DNA of 64,000 bases from Balamuthia mandrillaris (taxonomy: Eukaryota > Discosea > Longamoebia > Balamuthiidae). The DNA lies in contig JAVKOQ010000082.1 of the NCBI GenBank assembly GCA_031835245.1, positions 1 to 64,000 of the forward strand, given 5' to 3'. Below the pieces are notes generated by a model that was not told the DNA's origin, ran no database searches, and saw only the letters and a program-made list of their open reading frames with translations. Below, one piece after another: positions 20,641-32,724 of the stretch (position 1 is its first letter; each line of letters opens with the position of its first letter). The position numbers were made by a program, and so were the translations under genes.

Positions 20641-23600
20641 TCAAAAGGTTATAGTTCTGCCTTGTCTGATGACCTTTTGGTTCCGCTTTCTCTGCACAAG
20701 AACCACTGTTATTGTTACCACGACTGCCGCCAGGACCACCACACCCAACACCACTGGCAGCACAATGGCCAGCACCATTTCATCCCCATCATCATCCTCC
20801 TCCTCTCCATCCTCCCCATCTCCTCCATCGCTCCCTGTCAACAAAACAGAAACATCAGGATCGTATCGCAGAGAATGTTGGAAGTGAGGCAGGGTGAACA
20901 CCACTTCCGTCTCCGCTTCCGCTTCCTCCGATCGCTCCACTCGCACCCCCACTTGCTTGGAGGTTTCAAACTCCTCCTCCGTCCAGGCCATGGACAACAC
21001 TCGCAACACCGCTCGGCTCTTCTCCGCCTCCAACACAAACTCTCTTTCTTCTTCTCCTTCTCCTTCTCCGTTGTGAACTTCTTGCACATTCAACCACTGC
21101 TCCTCTCCCGTTCGAAGAATGGTGTGAAGTTCCAAGAGGTTGTCTTCGTGCACAAAAGGCCAATCCTGCAAAAGCAGCGTCCACTTCAAGCCATCCTGCT
21201 GGAAAGCCAGCAGGGAACCGTTGGGAAGTTCCACTTCCTCTCCCCCTGCCACCGCTTGGAACACCACCTGCATGACCACAGGGTGCCCCTCCTCCTCCTC
21301 CTCCTCCTCCTCCTGGACCGTGAAGTTGGCAGAGAAGATGATCTCTCCGGAAGAAGGATCCACCACGCTCTCCCAAAGCATGTCCACCAGAGAGACAGAG
21401 GTCACCACGCTTTGAGCAGAAGAGTCCACTTCCACCAGCCGCAAAAAGAAGGCCCGCAGGGCTGTGGCCGAGATGTCTTCTGCTTGGTTTCCATCCGTTG
21501 GCGCAAAGACAAAGTCGGGAGAGCCTTCTGGGAAGAGGATGATAGCAGTGGACAAATGGGTGGGTGTTGTGACCGTCACTTCGGTGATGTAGTTGTAGGA
21601 ATTAAGAGCATAGCTTGGTGCCGCCCTGTCTAGGGAAGGTTGCAACAACAAGTAAAATGATGACGCAGAAGATGGGATGTCCGTAATGGAGAGCACGAAC
21701 TCGGGTTGTTGGTTGGGTTCAACCTGAACGCTTGTTTCTTTCAAGGAGATTAATGTCTCTGCTTGCCATGGGTAGTCCTGTTATAGTTGCACCCAGCTGA
21801 AACGTGTTTGCGGGAGGAGAATTGAAGTGAAGGAAGAATGGCTGGTCTCCTGCTTCGTAGAAGACAGCTCTCTTTTTGCCTTTCTTGTCATAAACCACTA
21901 GATGAACCGGGTTAGGTTGCCATTCCACGGTCGGTATCGTTTCGATGTTGCACGGGCATTCGGGGCAGTCAAAAGCGGCAATGACGGTGGCATTAGTGCA
22001 GTTGACGAAAGGGACGTTTGTTTGTTGAAGGTAAGTGGTGAAGAGAAACGAGACCCTGGAATCCTTCAAGTGGAAAAAGGCACCTGATGTACAAATGATT
22101 ATGGAAAAGAAGAAGTAAGAAGGATGAAGCAATAAAAAGGGAAGACAAAGGAAAAGGAGAAGAAGAAGAAGAAGAAGAAGAAGAAGAAGAAGAAGAAGAA
22201 AAGAAATGATATCAAACCAGTGGTGAATGTATTTTCGATGAACTGAACTTCACCCTTACTGTACCATTGCGATTCAAACATGCAACCTGAATGAAGAGAA
22301 ACGGAAAACTCTGTCAGCTGTGGAAAAAAAAACCGAAAGAAAAGTATTCAACACTCTTACCAAGCGGATCGGAGTTGACCTCAGAATTGTTGAAGAACAT
22401 TACAAGGTCATGATGTTCCCATGAAGACTGCTCAAGCCACACAGCTAGTTGTTTGGAAAGCTGTGAGGACAAACGGACACCCAAAGACAAATCTTCGCAG
22501 CGCACACATACCGGTATTGCCATTCTTAAAGAATACCTTGTCGTACGACATCCATGAGCTGCTGTCCGTCAGCATTACAGCTTTTAAAGGTTTGTTACAA
22601 ACATTTGATTTGAGCACACAGGATAAAGAACGACTCACCTCTTGCTTTTGCGTTTATCAAGTAAACTGGACCGTTGCTTGTCCACTGTGTATCATAGCTC
22701 ATGTCGATTGCGCCTTTGTCTGAAGAAGCGTGTTGGGAGAAAGAGAAGGAGAAGGAGAAGGAGAAGGAGAAGGAGAAGGAGAAGGAGAAGGAGAAGGAGA
22801 AGGAGAAGGAGAAGGAGAAGGAGAAGGAGAAGGAGAAGGAGAGAAGGAGAAGGAGAAGGAGAAGGAGAAGGAGAAGGAGAAGGAGAAGGAGAAGGAGATG
22901 GAGAAGGAGAAGGAGAAGGAGAAAGCGAAAGAGAAACAACGAAAGAGAAAGAGAATGAAAATGAGAATGAGAGGAAAGAGGAAAAACAACAAAGGAAGAA
23001 CAATAAAAAAATACTTTGATCCGGCGAATAGACATCTTCAATCCAAACATCGCCGTTACTAATCCACTCAGCTCCTTCATGCAATGACACTGGAGGAAAA
23101 AGCTAAGATGTTAGACACCAAAGCACCAGTACAATAACACGGGAGGTAAAGACCTGCAGTGCCAAAGAGTCGAGTAACCACCAGGTTGTCCGTGAGAAGC
23201 GAGCACCCTTGGTTCATTTCAACGCCGCCTCCCTGTTCGTTTTGGAGATGGACATTGTGCAGGGAGAGGTTAAAGCCCACATCAATATCAAAAAGAACCC
23301 CAGTGCATGGTCCTTGGAACCAAACGTTTATCAATGTGAGGTTGGCTTGGATGCTAGAACCCAGACAGTTTATGATCTTCACGTCCGTTGGGTGCGCTCC
23401 TTTGCCTCTGTTGGTGCAGTGTTAACATCAGTTTTTCTTGTTTGAACAGTGAACATACAAGTAAAGAGAACGAACAAAAGGAGAAAGGAGTACTCTATGG
23501 TAACAGGAGCTGAATAACCGGGAGTGGGTATCGTCCATTCATACGTGTTTGGCGGAAGTTCCAAGCGATAAGCTTCTGACTCAACACCCTCTTTTTTTTG

Positions 23601-23911
23601 CAAAAAAAAAAAAAAAAAAAAGTAAAGGATAACGGTATAACATATAGGAGATGTAACGCAAGCAAGACAAAAGAAAAAAAAAAACGTTACCCAAGTACGT
23701 GCTGAGGTCGCAAGCGGTACAGTCCGCTGGTACTGGAACGATAAACTCTGTGGTTGGGAAGCAAGGCGTTAGTAACTGAGCACCCGGAGTTCTGGTGTGT
23801 GGTGGTTTTTCCTCTCTTTGCTTTATATTTTTTTTTGAAAACTATTGTACCGGAGAGAGTCGAAGCAGCAAACAAGCAAAGCCCCACAAACAAGCAAACA
23901 CTGGGATACAT
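20641..23911 (-). CDS. Beta-helix surface protein B (paralogue of A)
   Basis: Same architecture as protein A, with ten exons on the minus strand. Exon 1 (23851-23911) is a signal peptide (MYPSVCLFVGLCLFAASTL). Exon 2 (23691-23747) carries DCTACD. Next come the LELPPNTYEWTIP exon and the beta-helix start (LTLINVW, LSLHNV). Five phase-bounded mini-exons follow (EWISNGDVWIED, QWTSNGPVYLIN, SWMSYDKVFFKN, SWEHHDLVMFFNN, QWYSKGEVQFIEN). The last exon begins at 22083 and ends with a membrane helix (MVLAIVLPVVLGVVVLAAVVV) and a short basic tail. Its final ~900 bp are almost identical in sequence to gene A, while the ectodomain differs strongly. The frame is interrupted once, at about 21755-21800: the two halves align to A in different frames, so there is a one-base shift, a 38-nt mini-intron, or a sequence error. 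May be a recent pseudogene. Confidence 0.8.
22737..22925 (+). repeat. (GAGAAG)n array in intron of surface gene B
   Basis: Near-perfect GAGAAG hexamer array of almost 190 bp inside an intron of the minus-strand gene, so CTTCTC on its sense strand. Open frames on both strands here are artefacts. Confidence 0.95.
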
Positions 23912-24198
23912 GGCTTTACAGGCTCTGCTCTAGGCTTCTTTTCCGAACTTATTCAATTAGGCAAACACGAATGTAAAGATTGCCTCCCGGACCAAGGATT
24001 CACCTAAATATTAACAATATATAGTACGGCTCGGTGGCCTTGGAGATGGAAGGAGTTACATACCTGGTCTCCTGATATCTTGTTGTTGTGGAAGAAAGAA
24101 ACAAAGAAAGTAAACAAAGAAGTAACAAAGGAGCTAAAAATTAAATGGTGCTTTTATACAAACAAACAGTGCAAATAGAAACTGCAGTTGAAGGTTTT

Positions 24199-26098
24199 TT
24201 ATGGATGAGATGTTAACTCGAAGTTGACTTTGTTGGTCCTGTTGATCATCTTTGTGTTCTTTCTTCGCAACACGATCACTCCTGCAATGCTCACCACAAC
24301 GACCACCACGACAGCCACCGCCAACACAATTGGCAACACGATAGTCAACAATACTTCGTCTTCCTCTCCATCGTCCTTTTCATCATTTTCTTCCCCATCG
24401 GCTCCTTCATCGTTGGCTAGCAAAACGGACAAGTCAGGGTCGTAACGAAGCGATTGTTGGAAAGTAGGAAAGGTGAAGACGACTTCCACTTCGGAGTGTT
24501 TCGTGTCGGATTGTGTCACTTGCACGTCGACTTGCTTTTCGTTATCAAACTCTTCTTCCGTCCAACAAATCGACAACACTCTCAGGAATGCTTTGCTGTT
24601 TGCTGCCTCCAACACAAACTCTTTCTCCCTGTCCTCTTCTTCCTCCTCATCCTCTTGAGTAACGGATAACCACTTTTCATCTCCCGTTCGAAGAGTCGTT
24701 CGTAGCTTCAAAACGTTTTCTTCGTTGGCAAACGGCCAATTCTCCAAAACTAAAGTCCATTTTAGGCTGTCTTCCACAAAGCTTAGCAGGGAGTCATCGG
24801 GAAGCTCAACTTGTGAACCCGCTTCAACCGTCGTGAAGATAACTTCTATGCGAGTGGTCGTCGAGTCGTTGTGCTCTCCAATGTTTACGTGCGTTGAGAA
24901 GGAAAATGAAGAAGCAGTTGAAGAATAATTCCAACTCAAATCGAAAAGAGAAACCGAATGGACGACTTGTAGATGAGACGAAGAAGAGGCATTGTTCTCC
25001 ACCTCGAAGAGTTCGAGGAAGAACGCTTGTACTGAAGTGGTCGAGATTTCTTTAGGTGAAGACGAAGAAGAATTGAGAGCTGGAACAAAGACAAAGTCTG
25101 GATTGTTGAAAGGGAACAAAACGGTGGAAGAAGGCAAATGCAACACCGAAGAAGAAGTCAGAACATCCAAAGAGAAGAGCGTGGACTGGAGAAGGTATTT
25201 TGGGAGAAGCAGCTCCAGCGGTTCCAACAAAAGCGTGAGGATTTGGTTCGAAGCAGATTGAACGATGTTTTGAACAGCGAGGGTAAGTTGGAAGATGTTC
25301 TGGCCGGGTGTTATTGGAATGAGCGTCTGTGGCAACGAAACGCCATCCGGAAGAAAGTTGTCGCTTGTTCCAATGGAGATGTTGAACGACTCTGTTAGAG
25401 CCTCTACAAAGCCAATGTAGAACGATTCGGTTACGTTGGGTTCCCAAAGAACGATCCTCTTGTTGTTTCCATCCTTGTCAAAGACTAAAAGGTGTTCAGG
25501 ATTGAGGTTCCATTGTGCTATAGCTAAGTCCGGTACAACTGTGCAATTGTTCTTTTCAGACCCAACGCCAAAGAGAGAAGAAACAACGGTCGAGTCGTGG
25601 CAAGAGAACAGAGCAGAGGACCCTTCTTCAGGTTGAAAAGAGAGGGTATAGTGAAAGACTAGATGGGAGGCTGCGTCAAGCAGAATGTGCGCCACTATAG
25701 GAGTGATGGTTGTTTGAGTGAGAAAGAAACGTAAGAAAGCGAGCAAAGAAATGAGGAAATAAGCAGATGGTAAAAACAAGGAACCAAATGGAGAATGAGA
25801 AGATAGATGGTACCGGAAACAGAGTTATCGATAAGTTCGACTGGAGCCAAGCTGAGCCATGTTGACCCAGAGAGATGAACTATAAACGAAAGCAATAATA
25901 AGGAGACGACTATAGAAAACAACGAAAGAAAGGACAAGAGAGAAAGATACGAAAATAATGAAAGCAGGAATACATGTAGATTAACTAACCCAGAGAACGT
26001 GATGCGTCTGTAATGACGTTATCCTGGAATGTAACAGCAGCATGTTGTTTCCAGGTTGCTGATATGTTCAGTCGGAGGGCTACAACATATCATGGAAG

Positions 26099-26134
<36 letters not shown>

Positions 26135-27220
26135 GAAAAGTGAGTTAATGGAGAGAACAACTAATGCAACGGGAGTAGAGTGACAGAAACACAAACCTGG
26201 GATTAAAAGTCCTGTAAAGGAAACGGGGCCATTGCTTTGCCAAAAGGCATTACTGCCAAGTTGAATGGCGGGTGCTGCGTGTGCTTTGTTTTTTGTTTTG
26301 TTTAACGGTGGAATAGATACCAAAGTAAGAAGACGAAAAGCAACCTACCATCTCCAGACGTTGCAGTGTTAAGGATTTCAACAGTACCGCTGCTTATCCA
26401 CTGAGCGCCATCAGATAACACAACTGAATCATCGAGTTAACGTTAGACGACGCAACCACGGAACAAAGAGGCAGAAGAAGAAGAAGAAGAACAAGAAGAA
26501 GAACAAGAACAATACAAGAACAAGAAAACATAGAGAACAAGAGTAACCATAAAAGAAGATAAAGAAGGTTTAGCAAGAAGCAAGAAGCGAACACGTACCA
26601 GTAGGTTCCAAAATATCTGAGAGGAGATTATTTGTGAGGAGCAACGCTCCGTTATTGACTTGAACGGCGGTTGCAACGGCTTCCACAATTGCAACATTAT
26701 CCAGGGTTAAGGTCAGGCCTGCTTCCACAACCAATGCTGTAGTAGAACATGCCGACTGTAGCGTTAAGCCTTGCAAAGTCAGGTTGGCAGCCAAGGAACC
26801 GCAGGAGCCGGAAGGGATGGTTAAGATGACTTTGGAAAGATCTTCCAAGTCTCCTCTGAGAGTGAATGTGAGCCAAGCGAGAAGGACAGAATTTCAAAAA
26901 AAAAAGGAGGAAGGAAAGAAGAATGAGAAAGTAAGGTTACATGATGGTGAGTGGATAATCAGGCAGCAGGGGCAAATCAAATACTCCCTCTGTAATCGTT
27001 AAGGTAAGTTGTTCCACCACTTCTCCTGAAGCATATTCTGTTGTTGCAAGAAGACCTACATAAGTTCTTCCCATTTTTTTTTTAAAAAATAAAACAACAT
27101 ACCAAATACATCTTCCAACGAGGAAAACACGTCGTCCACGCAACCTTCACCACACAAAGGATCCAGAATCAAATCCAATATGGCTTTATTCAGCACAAAC
27201 TATCTTTTAGTATTACGAAA

Positions 27221-27256
<36 letters not shown>

Positions 27257-27335
27257 GAAACCAACCTGCAGAGGAGCCACATAGGAAAAAACATACACAG
27301 AGCCCCAGGAGAATGGTTACGCTGCGCCCGGCCAT
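24199..27335 (-). CDS. Beta-helix surface protein C (paralogue of A and B)
   Basis: Nine exons: 27266-27335, 27103-27183, 26941-27055, 26599-26855, 26349-26423, 26197-26283, 25990-26079, 25814-25879, 24199-25694; 2337 nt, 778 residues. Signal peptide MAGRSVTILLGLCVCFFLCG, then CGEGCVDDVF. The beta-helix exon is 257 nt, exactly the length of its counterpart in A. Four mini-exons of 75, 87, 90 and 66 nt follow (QWISSGTVEILN, FWQSNGPVSF, TWKQHAAVTFQDN, TWLSLAPVELIDN). The last exon has the beta-rich domain, a membrane helix (LLTIVLPIVLAVAVVVVVVV) and the tail RRKNTKMINRTN. It has diverged from A and B along its whole length. Tandem with B; 287 bp separate them. TGTCGACA pair about 145-190 bp upstream of the ATG. 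Confidence 0.85.
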
Positions 27336-27477
27336 GGTCGAGTCGTTCGTTCGTTTATCTTGGGGCTTACTTTATTTTGTTATCGGGTAATGCATTACAG
27401 CGATTATATTATTTCGTTCGGATAAATGAATATATTCCACCCGGTTAAATTCTCGTACCTAAAATGGAGATATATTA

Positions 27478-27525
27478 TGTCGACATATCTATTAAAAGAT
27501 AATCATCCGCATATTATTGTCGACA
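27478..27525. promoter_or_regulatory. TGTCGACA pair upstream of surface gene C
   Basis: Exact copies at 27478-27485 and 27518-27525 (40 bp apart) in the AT-rich gap upstream of gene C (ATG 27335, -). The rest of 27336-27897 contains no supported gene. Confidence 0.45.
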
Positions 27526-27897
27526 TATTGCTGATAAAGGAAACTTTTAGTCAGAAATCGCAAGTCAGCTCGTTGGAACCGAGAAGAGTGCAGAGGATAG
27601 AGAGATTATTGGATGGTGAGGAGCAGGGTGTCCTGCCTTTGCCACCGCATCCGTTTGTGATGGGGTTCAACACTGGTTACTCGGCACCGGAAAGATAATC
27701 AGGAAGAGGTGAGATGTGCAGTGGTGGAAAGGAAACAACGAGCAGAAGAAAAGGTGTGTATTTTCTGTCTCTCTGTCTCTCTGTCCCTCTCTGTCTCTGG
27801 TAGGAATGTACCTGAGAGGGAGGCTACCTTGTTCTCGAATGAGGTGCCAACGAAGAACCAAGAACGAAGAAGATTCTTTGGTGTTTTTTTTTTTTGT

Positions 27898-28473
27898 TTA
27901 TTCACACGACTGATTCAACGTCATAGCAGAACCATACCAAGCCGTCCTGTCATGCACCAATCTATGATGCTCCTCCATGCCTCCCAGTCTTCCTCCTCTC
28001 ATTTTATCATTCTCCTTTTCTCCTTCACTATCACTATCGCTTGATTCGCTGTCCTCGCTTTCTTCTCCTACTTCTCCATTTTCTTTCCTTCCGCTTGGTT
28101 GCTGTTCTTTTTTCTCTTTTAGAGAATCTCTTCGTCGCCTTCTAGGCTCCTCTCCATAAAAGTTGACACGAATCCACTCGATCGTCTTTCTCAGGTCCAC
28201 GTTGTCTGCGATCTCTACCAGCACAGGAAGTAACGCCGGATCATCCATGGCTAAAGGCTTCTCCATAAACGGATTGAGTTGGTGGTAACGATCGCCAAGG
28301 AGCATCTCCACCATTCGTTCCTGATGGAGAAGTCCTGCACCAAAGATGACTTCGGCTAGTTTAGGACCCCATTGCAACATTCCCCAATCGTGTTCTGACC
28401 CTGTTGTTTGTTTTTGTTAAAATAAATGATACAACACAACAAAAAAGATGGAAAATATAATATAAAGAAATGA

Positions 28474-28512
<39 letters not shown>

Positions 28513-30394
28513 CAAACAACAAAAATGAATAAAAACAAACCATCAAGAAACTGCGACAACTTCCCAGTGCCCAACGAAAGTATGTGCACTTTATCCAGAT
28601 CCTTTTTCTCCACAACCTCCTCGCTAATAACCGTCGTCAACGCCGTCAATGCCGGATTGTTTACCATGCAAGCCCCATCCACATGTTTCTTGAAGGAAGG
28701 AAAGAAGATGGGAGCCGCCGCCGAAGCCATCACACAATCCCAAAGCAAGAGATCTCCGGGGTTCATCGTGGACGGATCCATTTGATCCAATGGAATGTGT
28801 TTCCTTGTGGAAGGGAAGGAAGTTGAAGAGTGAAACTTCTTCAGAGGAATGTTGTGATAGATGCGAGGCTCCCAGGAACGAAGTTTGCCTCCGAAGCCAT
28901 CGTTGTCCAAGCAGAAGGAGGTGATGAGGATGTTACGAGGAACTTGCTTTAAGGTGAGGTTGTGATAGAACTCATCGCCACCAGCGGCAAGGGCCTCATT
29001 GCCAAACTTGGCCTGGCGGATGCTGAACCATTGCCCGGCGGTACTGGCCTTGCGTTTAAAGCCAAAGGGGCCAAAGAGGTAGAACATTTCCACCACGTAC
29101 TCTGGTGAGTGGCCTTTTTATGGCGCAAAGGAGGCAAAAGAGGACAGGAATTACTAGGTTGAACAAACGAAACGTATAGAAGTGGAAGAGCAAGAGAAGG
29201 AGAGAAGAAAAGTACCTGTAGCAAGAGCAGAAGCAACTATGGACCCGCCAGAAACGCCAGCAAAGAGATCTATCCGCTCCATTAGATCAGGAAAGATACG
29301 AACCAGCCGGGTTAGCAGAACTGCTTCCATTATAGCTCGGAGACCTCCTCCATCCAAACTGTGAAGTTAAAACAATAAGAAAAAGAATACCACCAAAGCA
29401 CATAAAAAACTGAGTGCCGAAACGTTCAAACTGACCTAAGAATGCGGAAATGTCCATCGTTGACCTTTTTGGAGGTATCCCAGTCTCCAACTGTTGAAGT
29501 CAAACATTAGCAAAAAAAAAAGAGAGAAAGAGAAACTACCAAAATGAGAGAATAGAGAAGAGCGAGAGAGACAGAGAGCGGTACATGATGTTGCATTGGC
29601 TTCTTGGGCACCTCTTTGCCTAAGATTCCTGGCCAAGTTTCTTAGCTCCGTATGTTCCGAGTGAAGAGCCTCAAACCTGGCCGACTGCAGATCGCACTCC
29701 AACAACAACACATTCGTCATTCTCGTTCTCTTTCTTCTTCTTCTCTTTCGCTCTTGCATCAATCTTTTCTGTTGCTGCTGTTGCCGTCTGCGTTGTCTTA
29801 CTTCTGGCGAAGAGATTACCACTTTTTCTTTCGATGAGGACAGAGAACAAGAAGGAGAGGTTGCATTTGTTTTCTCTTGTTGACCTTCCTTGTTGCCGTA
29901 ACGAAAACGGCTGCTGATCTTTAGCAAGGAAGCTTGCATCGAACTTTTCAAGTCTTGTCTGTTGCTCTCTTTCGCTTTAGTTGTTGGAGGTTGAAGATCG
30001 TCAACAGCCGACATGATGAGCTCTCTCAAATAGAGGAGATGGTCTTGGTCTCGAACCACAAAAGATATGGCCCGCGAAGCTGCCACAGAAGCAGTTGCAA
30101 ATGAAGCAGAAGAAGAGGAAGAGGATGACGAGGAAGAAGATTTGTTGGAGAAGTAAAGCTTGAGAACTTTGTTGCCGTGACAAACTTGAGAGAGGATCTT
30201 GGATTTGGATTGGCTTTTGTTCATCAGTGGAATAACTTTCTTAGAGGAAGAAGATTGGTCGAGAGAGATTGTTTCAGAATGGAGAATGTCTTTCAGTTTC
30301 ACTCCTCTCTTTTTGATGTTTGAAAAAAAGAAAAGCGCAAAGTGAGAATAAAGGATATTAAAACAAGGCCAACAAATAAGCAACCAGAGAAACG

Positions 30395-30434
<40 letters not shown>

Positions 30435-31250
30435 TACCACGTCCTTGATCTTAAACCGCTCCAACTGAGAATAGTCGCTAATGCAAAAGAACCGGTCCCA
30501 CAGACCCGATGTCTTTTTCACCCAAAGAAATCCACTGTTCATAGTTGCCAAAGAAGAAGCTAGAGACTCTTCCGACGAAACACTCGTTCGACGACTGGAG
30601 CTCGCCGCCGTGAAGAAATGACACCAAGCTTCCATTTGTAAGCGAGTGTCAGCAGCTAACTCCAGGGTTTTGTTGCTTCCCTTCAGGGGAATCACAAAGA
30701 CCCATGCCTCTTTCCCAGCAAACAAAAGCTGAGAGGTTTCTGACTTCACAATGACCTGAGGTGATGTTGCTATAACAGTTGTGGTTGTTGTGGAGGTGGT
30801 GGTGGAGGAAGCTATTGTCGTTGAGGAACCTGAAGTGGTTGCTATGGCAGAAACTGTGACAGAAGAAGCAGAAGAGAGTGAATAGGACAGAGAAGAAGAA
30901 GAGGAAGGAGGAGAAGCGGATGATGAAGGAGTAGAAGAAGAAGATGTAGGGGGAAGAGAGTAAGATAACGAATTGTCACTGAAGGAAGTAGAAGGAGTAG
31001 TTAGAGAAGTTGCCGAAGGGGAAGGAGAAGCACTGTTCAAAAGCAGTTCATCCCTGCCTTTAAAGTGCAACTCGCAAGAGGATATAGTGTAGCCCGATAC
31101 ACAACATAGCACTGCAACATTTTTGTTGTTGGCTCTTAACCCTACACAATGGTCCATCCAATGCCACTGTTTTAATAAAATGGAGTTAGTAAGGAACAGA
31201 AAGATAAATGAAGCAAGAACAGAACAATAAGAGACAAGTAAAGACATTGA

Positions 31251-31286
<36 letters not shown>

Positions 31287-32367
31287 AGAGAGAGAGAAGA
31301 GAGAGAGAAGAGAGAGAGAATAACTTACGGGCACAGAATAATCTTCTTCCTCTTCCTTTTCTCTCTCCTTCGCTTCCGCTGCCTTGTCATTCTTTACATT
31401 ATCCGACGAATGCAACCACGAACCAAAGTCAAAATCTTTAAACCTTGCTCGTCCTTTCTTATTTTTCGCTTCTCCTTCCTCGCCATTCTCTCCTTCTTCC
31501 TTATCCTCTTCATCATCACCATCTTCATCAAATGCTTCCTCTTCATCCTCCTCCTCTTCTTCATCTGTAAAGAACATTCGTCGCTGCAGTTGCTCCTTTG
31601 GAAGACGGTGAATGATGGTGTTGATGGACTCGATCCAAGAAGCGCGTTCCTCCGCTGTCTTGGAAAAGAGAATATAGTCGCGCGGTTTTGGCTTCGTCAC
31701 ACTGATCACCCATCCATGCTGTCCACGTCGGAAGAGGCTGTTCTCAAAACGAATGGAAGCTTGGACAAGGCAGAGCTCGCCTAAACTTCTTGCGCCCAAC
31801 TTTGGGAAAAACAGTGAAAGGAATAACATTAGGTTTTCTTGTTAAAATGAAACGCCAAGAGAGAAGAGAGAAGAGAGAAGAAGAGAGAAGAGAGAAGAAG
31901 AGAGAAGAGAGAAGAGAGAAGAGAGAAGACAAAGAGAAGGAAATACAAACCGAGTCGTTGGGATAGTAATATATAAAACCATCGCCGTACATCTTAAAGT
32001 AACGCTCCCTCCACGTTTTCCATGAAGCACCTATTATCGTACTCGTGAGCAAAAACAATAAGAGAGAAGAGAAGAGAAGCATAACAGAGGAGAACAGAAA
32101 GAAGAGAGCGAAAAGAGTAAGGAGATGTGCTTGTTCTTCTTCTAACTTCTTCGAAGAGAGAAGAAAGCAGAAAGAGAGAAGAGGAGAAAAACGACGAGTG
32201 AGCACGCGCCACAAACCTTGTTTGGTAAGCCAGCCTTCCTTCACGAGGGGCGGTCCCGAGGACACAAAATGATTGCCCGAGGCCAGCACAGCCCAGTCCT
32301 CATACTCCACGTCCGGCGAGGCCTCTCCTCCACCCACAAACGAAGAAGGTGAAGCCGAGCCGTCCAT
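27898..32367 (-). CDS. PH-domain / patatin-like phospholipase fusion
   Basis: Nine exons: 32217-32367, 31951-32030, 31329-31799, 30438-31166, 29585-30308, 29436-29490, 29216-29358, 28541-29101, 27898-28400; 3417 nt, 1138 residues. N-terminal PH domain split by two introns (KEGWLTKQG, WKTWRERYFKMYGDG, ILFSKTAEERASWIESI). A Ser-rich linker and a second PH-like segment (GFLWVKKTSGLWDRFFCI ... DQDHLLYLRELIM) follow. The C-terminal patatin domain starts at HFRILSLDGGGLRA (oxyanion motif), has the nucleophile elbow GVSGGS and the catalytic Asp in HVDGACMVNNPA. Reaction expected: lipid acyl hydrolysis (phospholipase A) at a membrane chosen by the PH domains. Tail acidic/Ser-rich. Acyl hydrolase residues are intact. 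Confidence 0.88.
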
Positions 32368-32724
32368 CTTCTTTCTTGGGAGGGCTAGTAAACAGACTTT
32401 GTGTCTGGTTGTTTTTTTAAAAAAAGAGTTGTTTATATAATATATAAATGGAAATAAGCAGCTACCACAATACGTAACAACACGAAAGAGAAAGAGTTAC
32501 CACCGCAAGCCAAACTTTTCGTTGCTCTGTTCTCTCTTTTTCGTGGTCGTTCTTCTTTCTTTCTTTTATCGGAAATTTGTCGATTTTCGTAAATTATATT
32601 TATTAAAATTTACTTAATTTGCGAAGATGTATTAAATAATTTTCAAATTCTAAACAATTATCGTCCAAAAGCATAAATAAAATTGCAAAAAGCAAAAAAA
32701 AAAATGGCGAAAAGTCGATAGAAA
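32368..32724. other. Intergenic, upstream of PH-patatin gene
   Basis: AT-rich gap between the PH-patatin start (-) and the 3' end of the Trk gene (-). It contains a near-match TTGTCGATT (about 32578) to the TGTCGACA motif. No gene seen. Confidence 0.5.

Noticed and set aside
22642-23062. Several long open frames of Arg/Glu/Lys or Ser/Pro/Leu runs on both strands
   Set aside because: They are translations of the GAGAAG hexamer array inside an intron of surface gene B.
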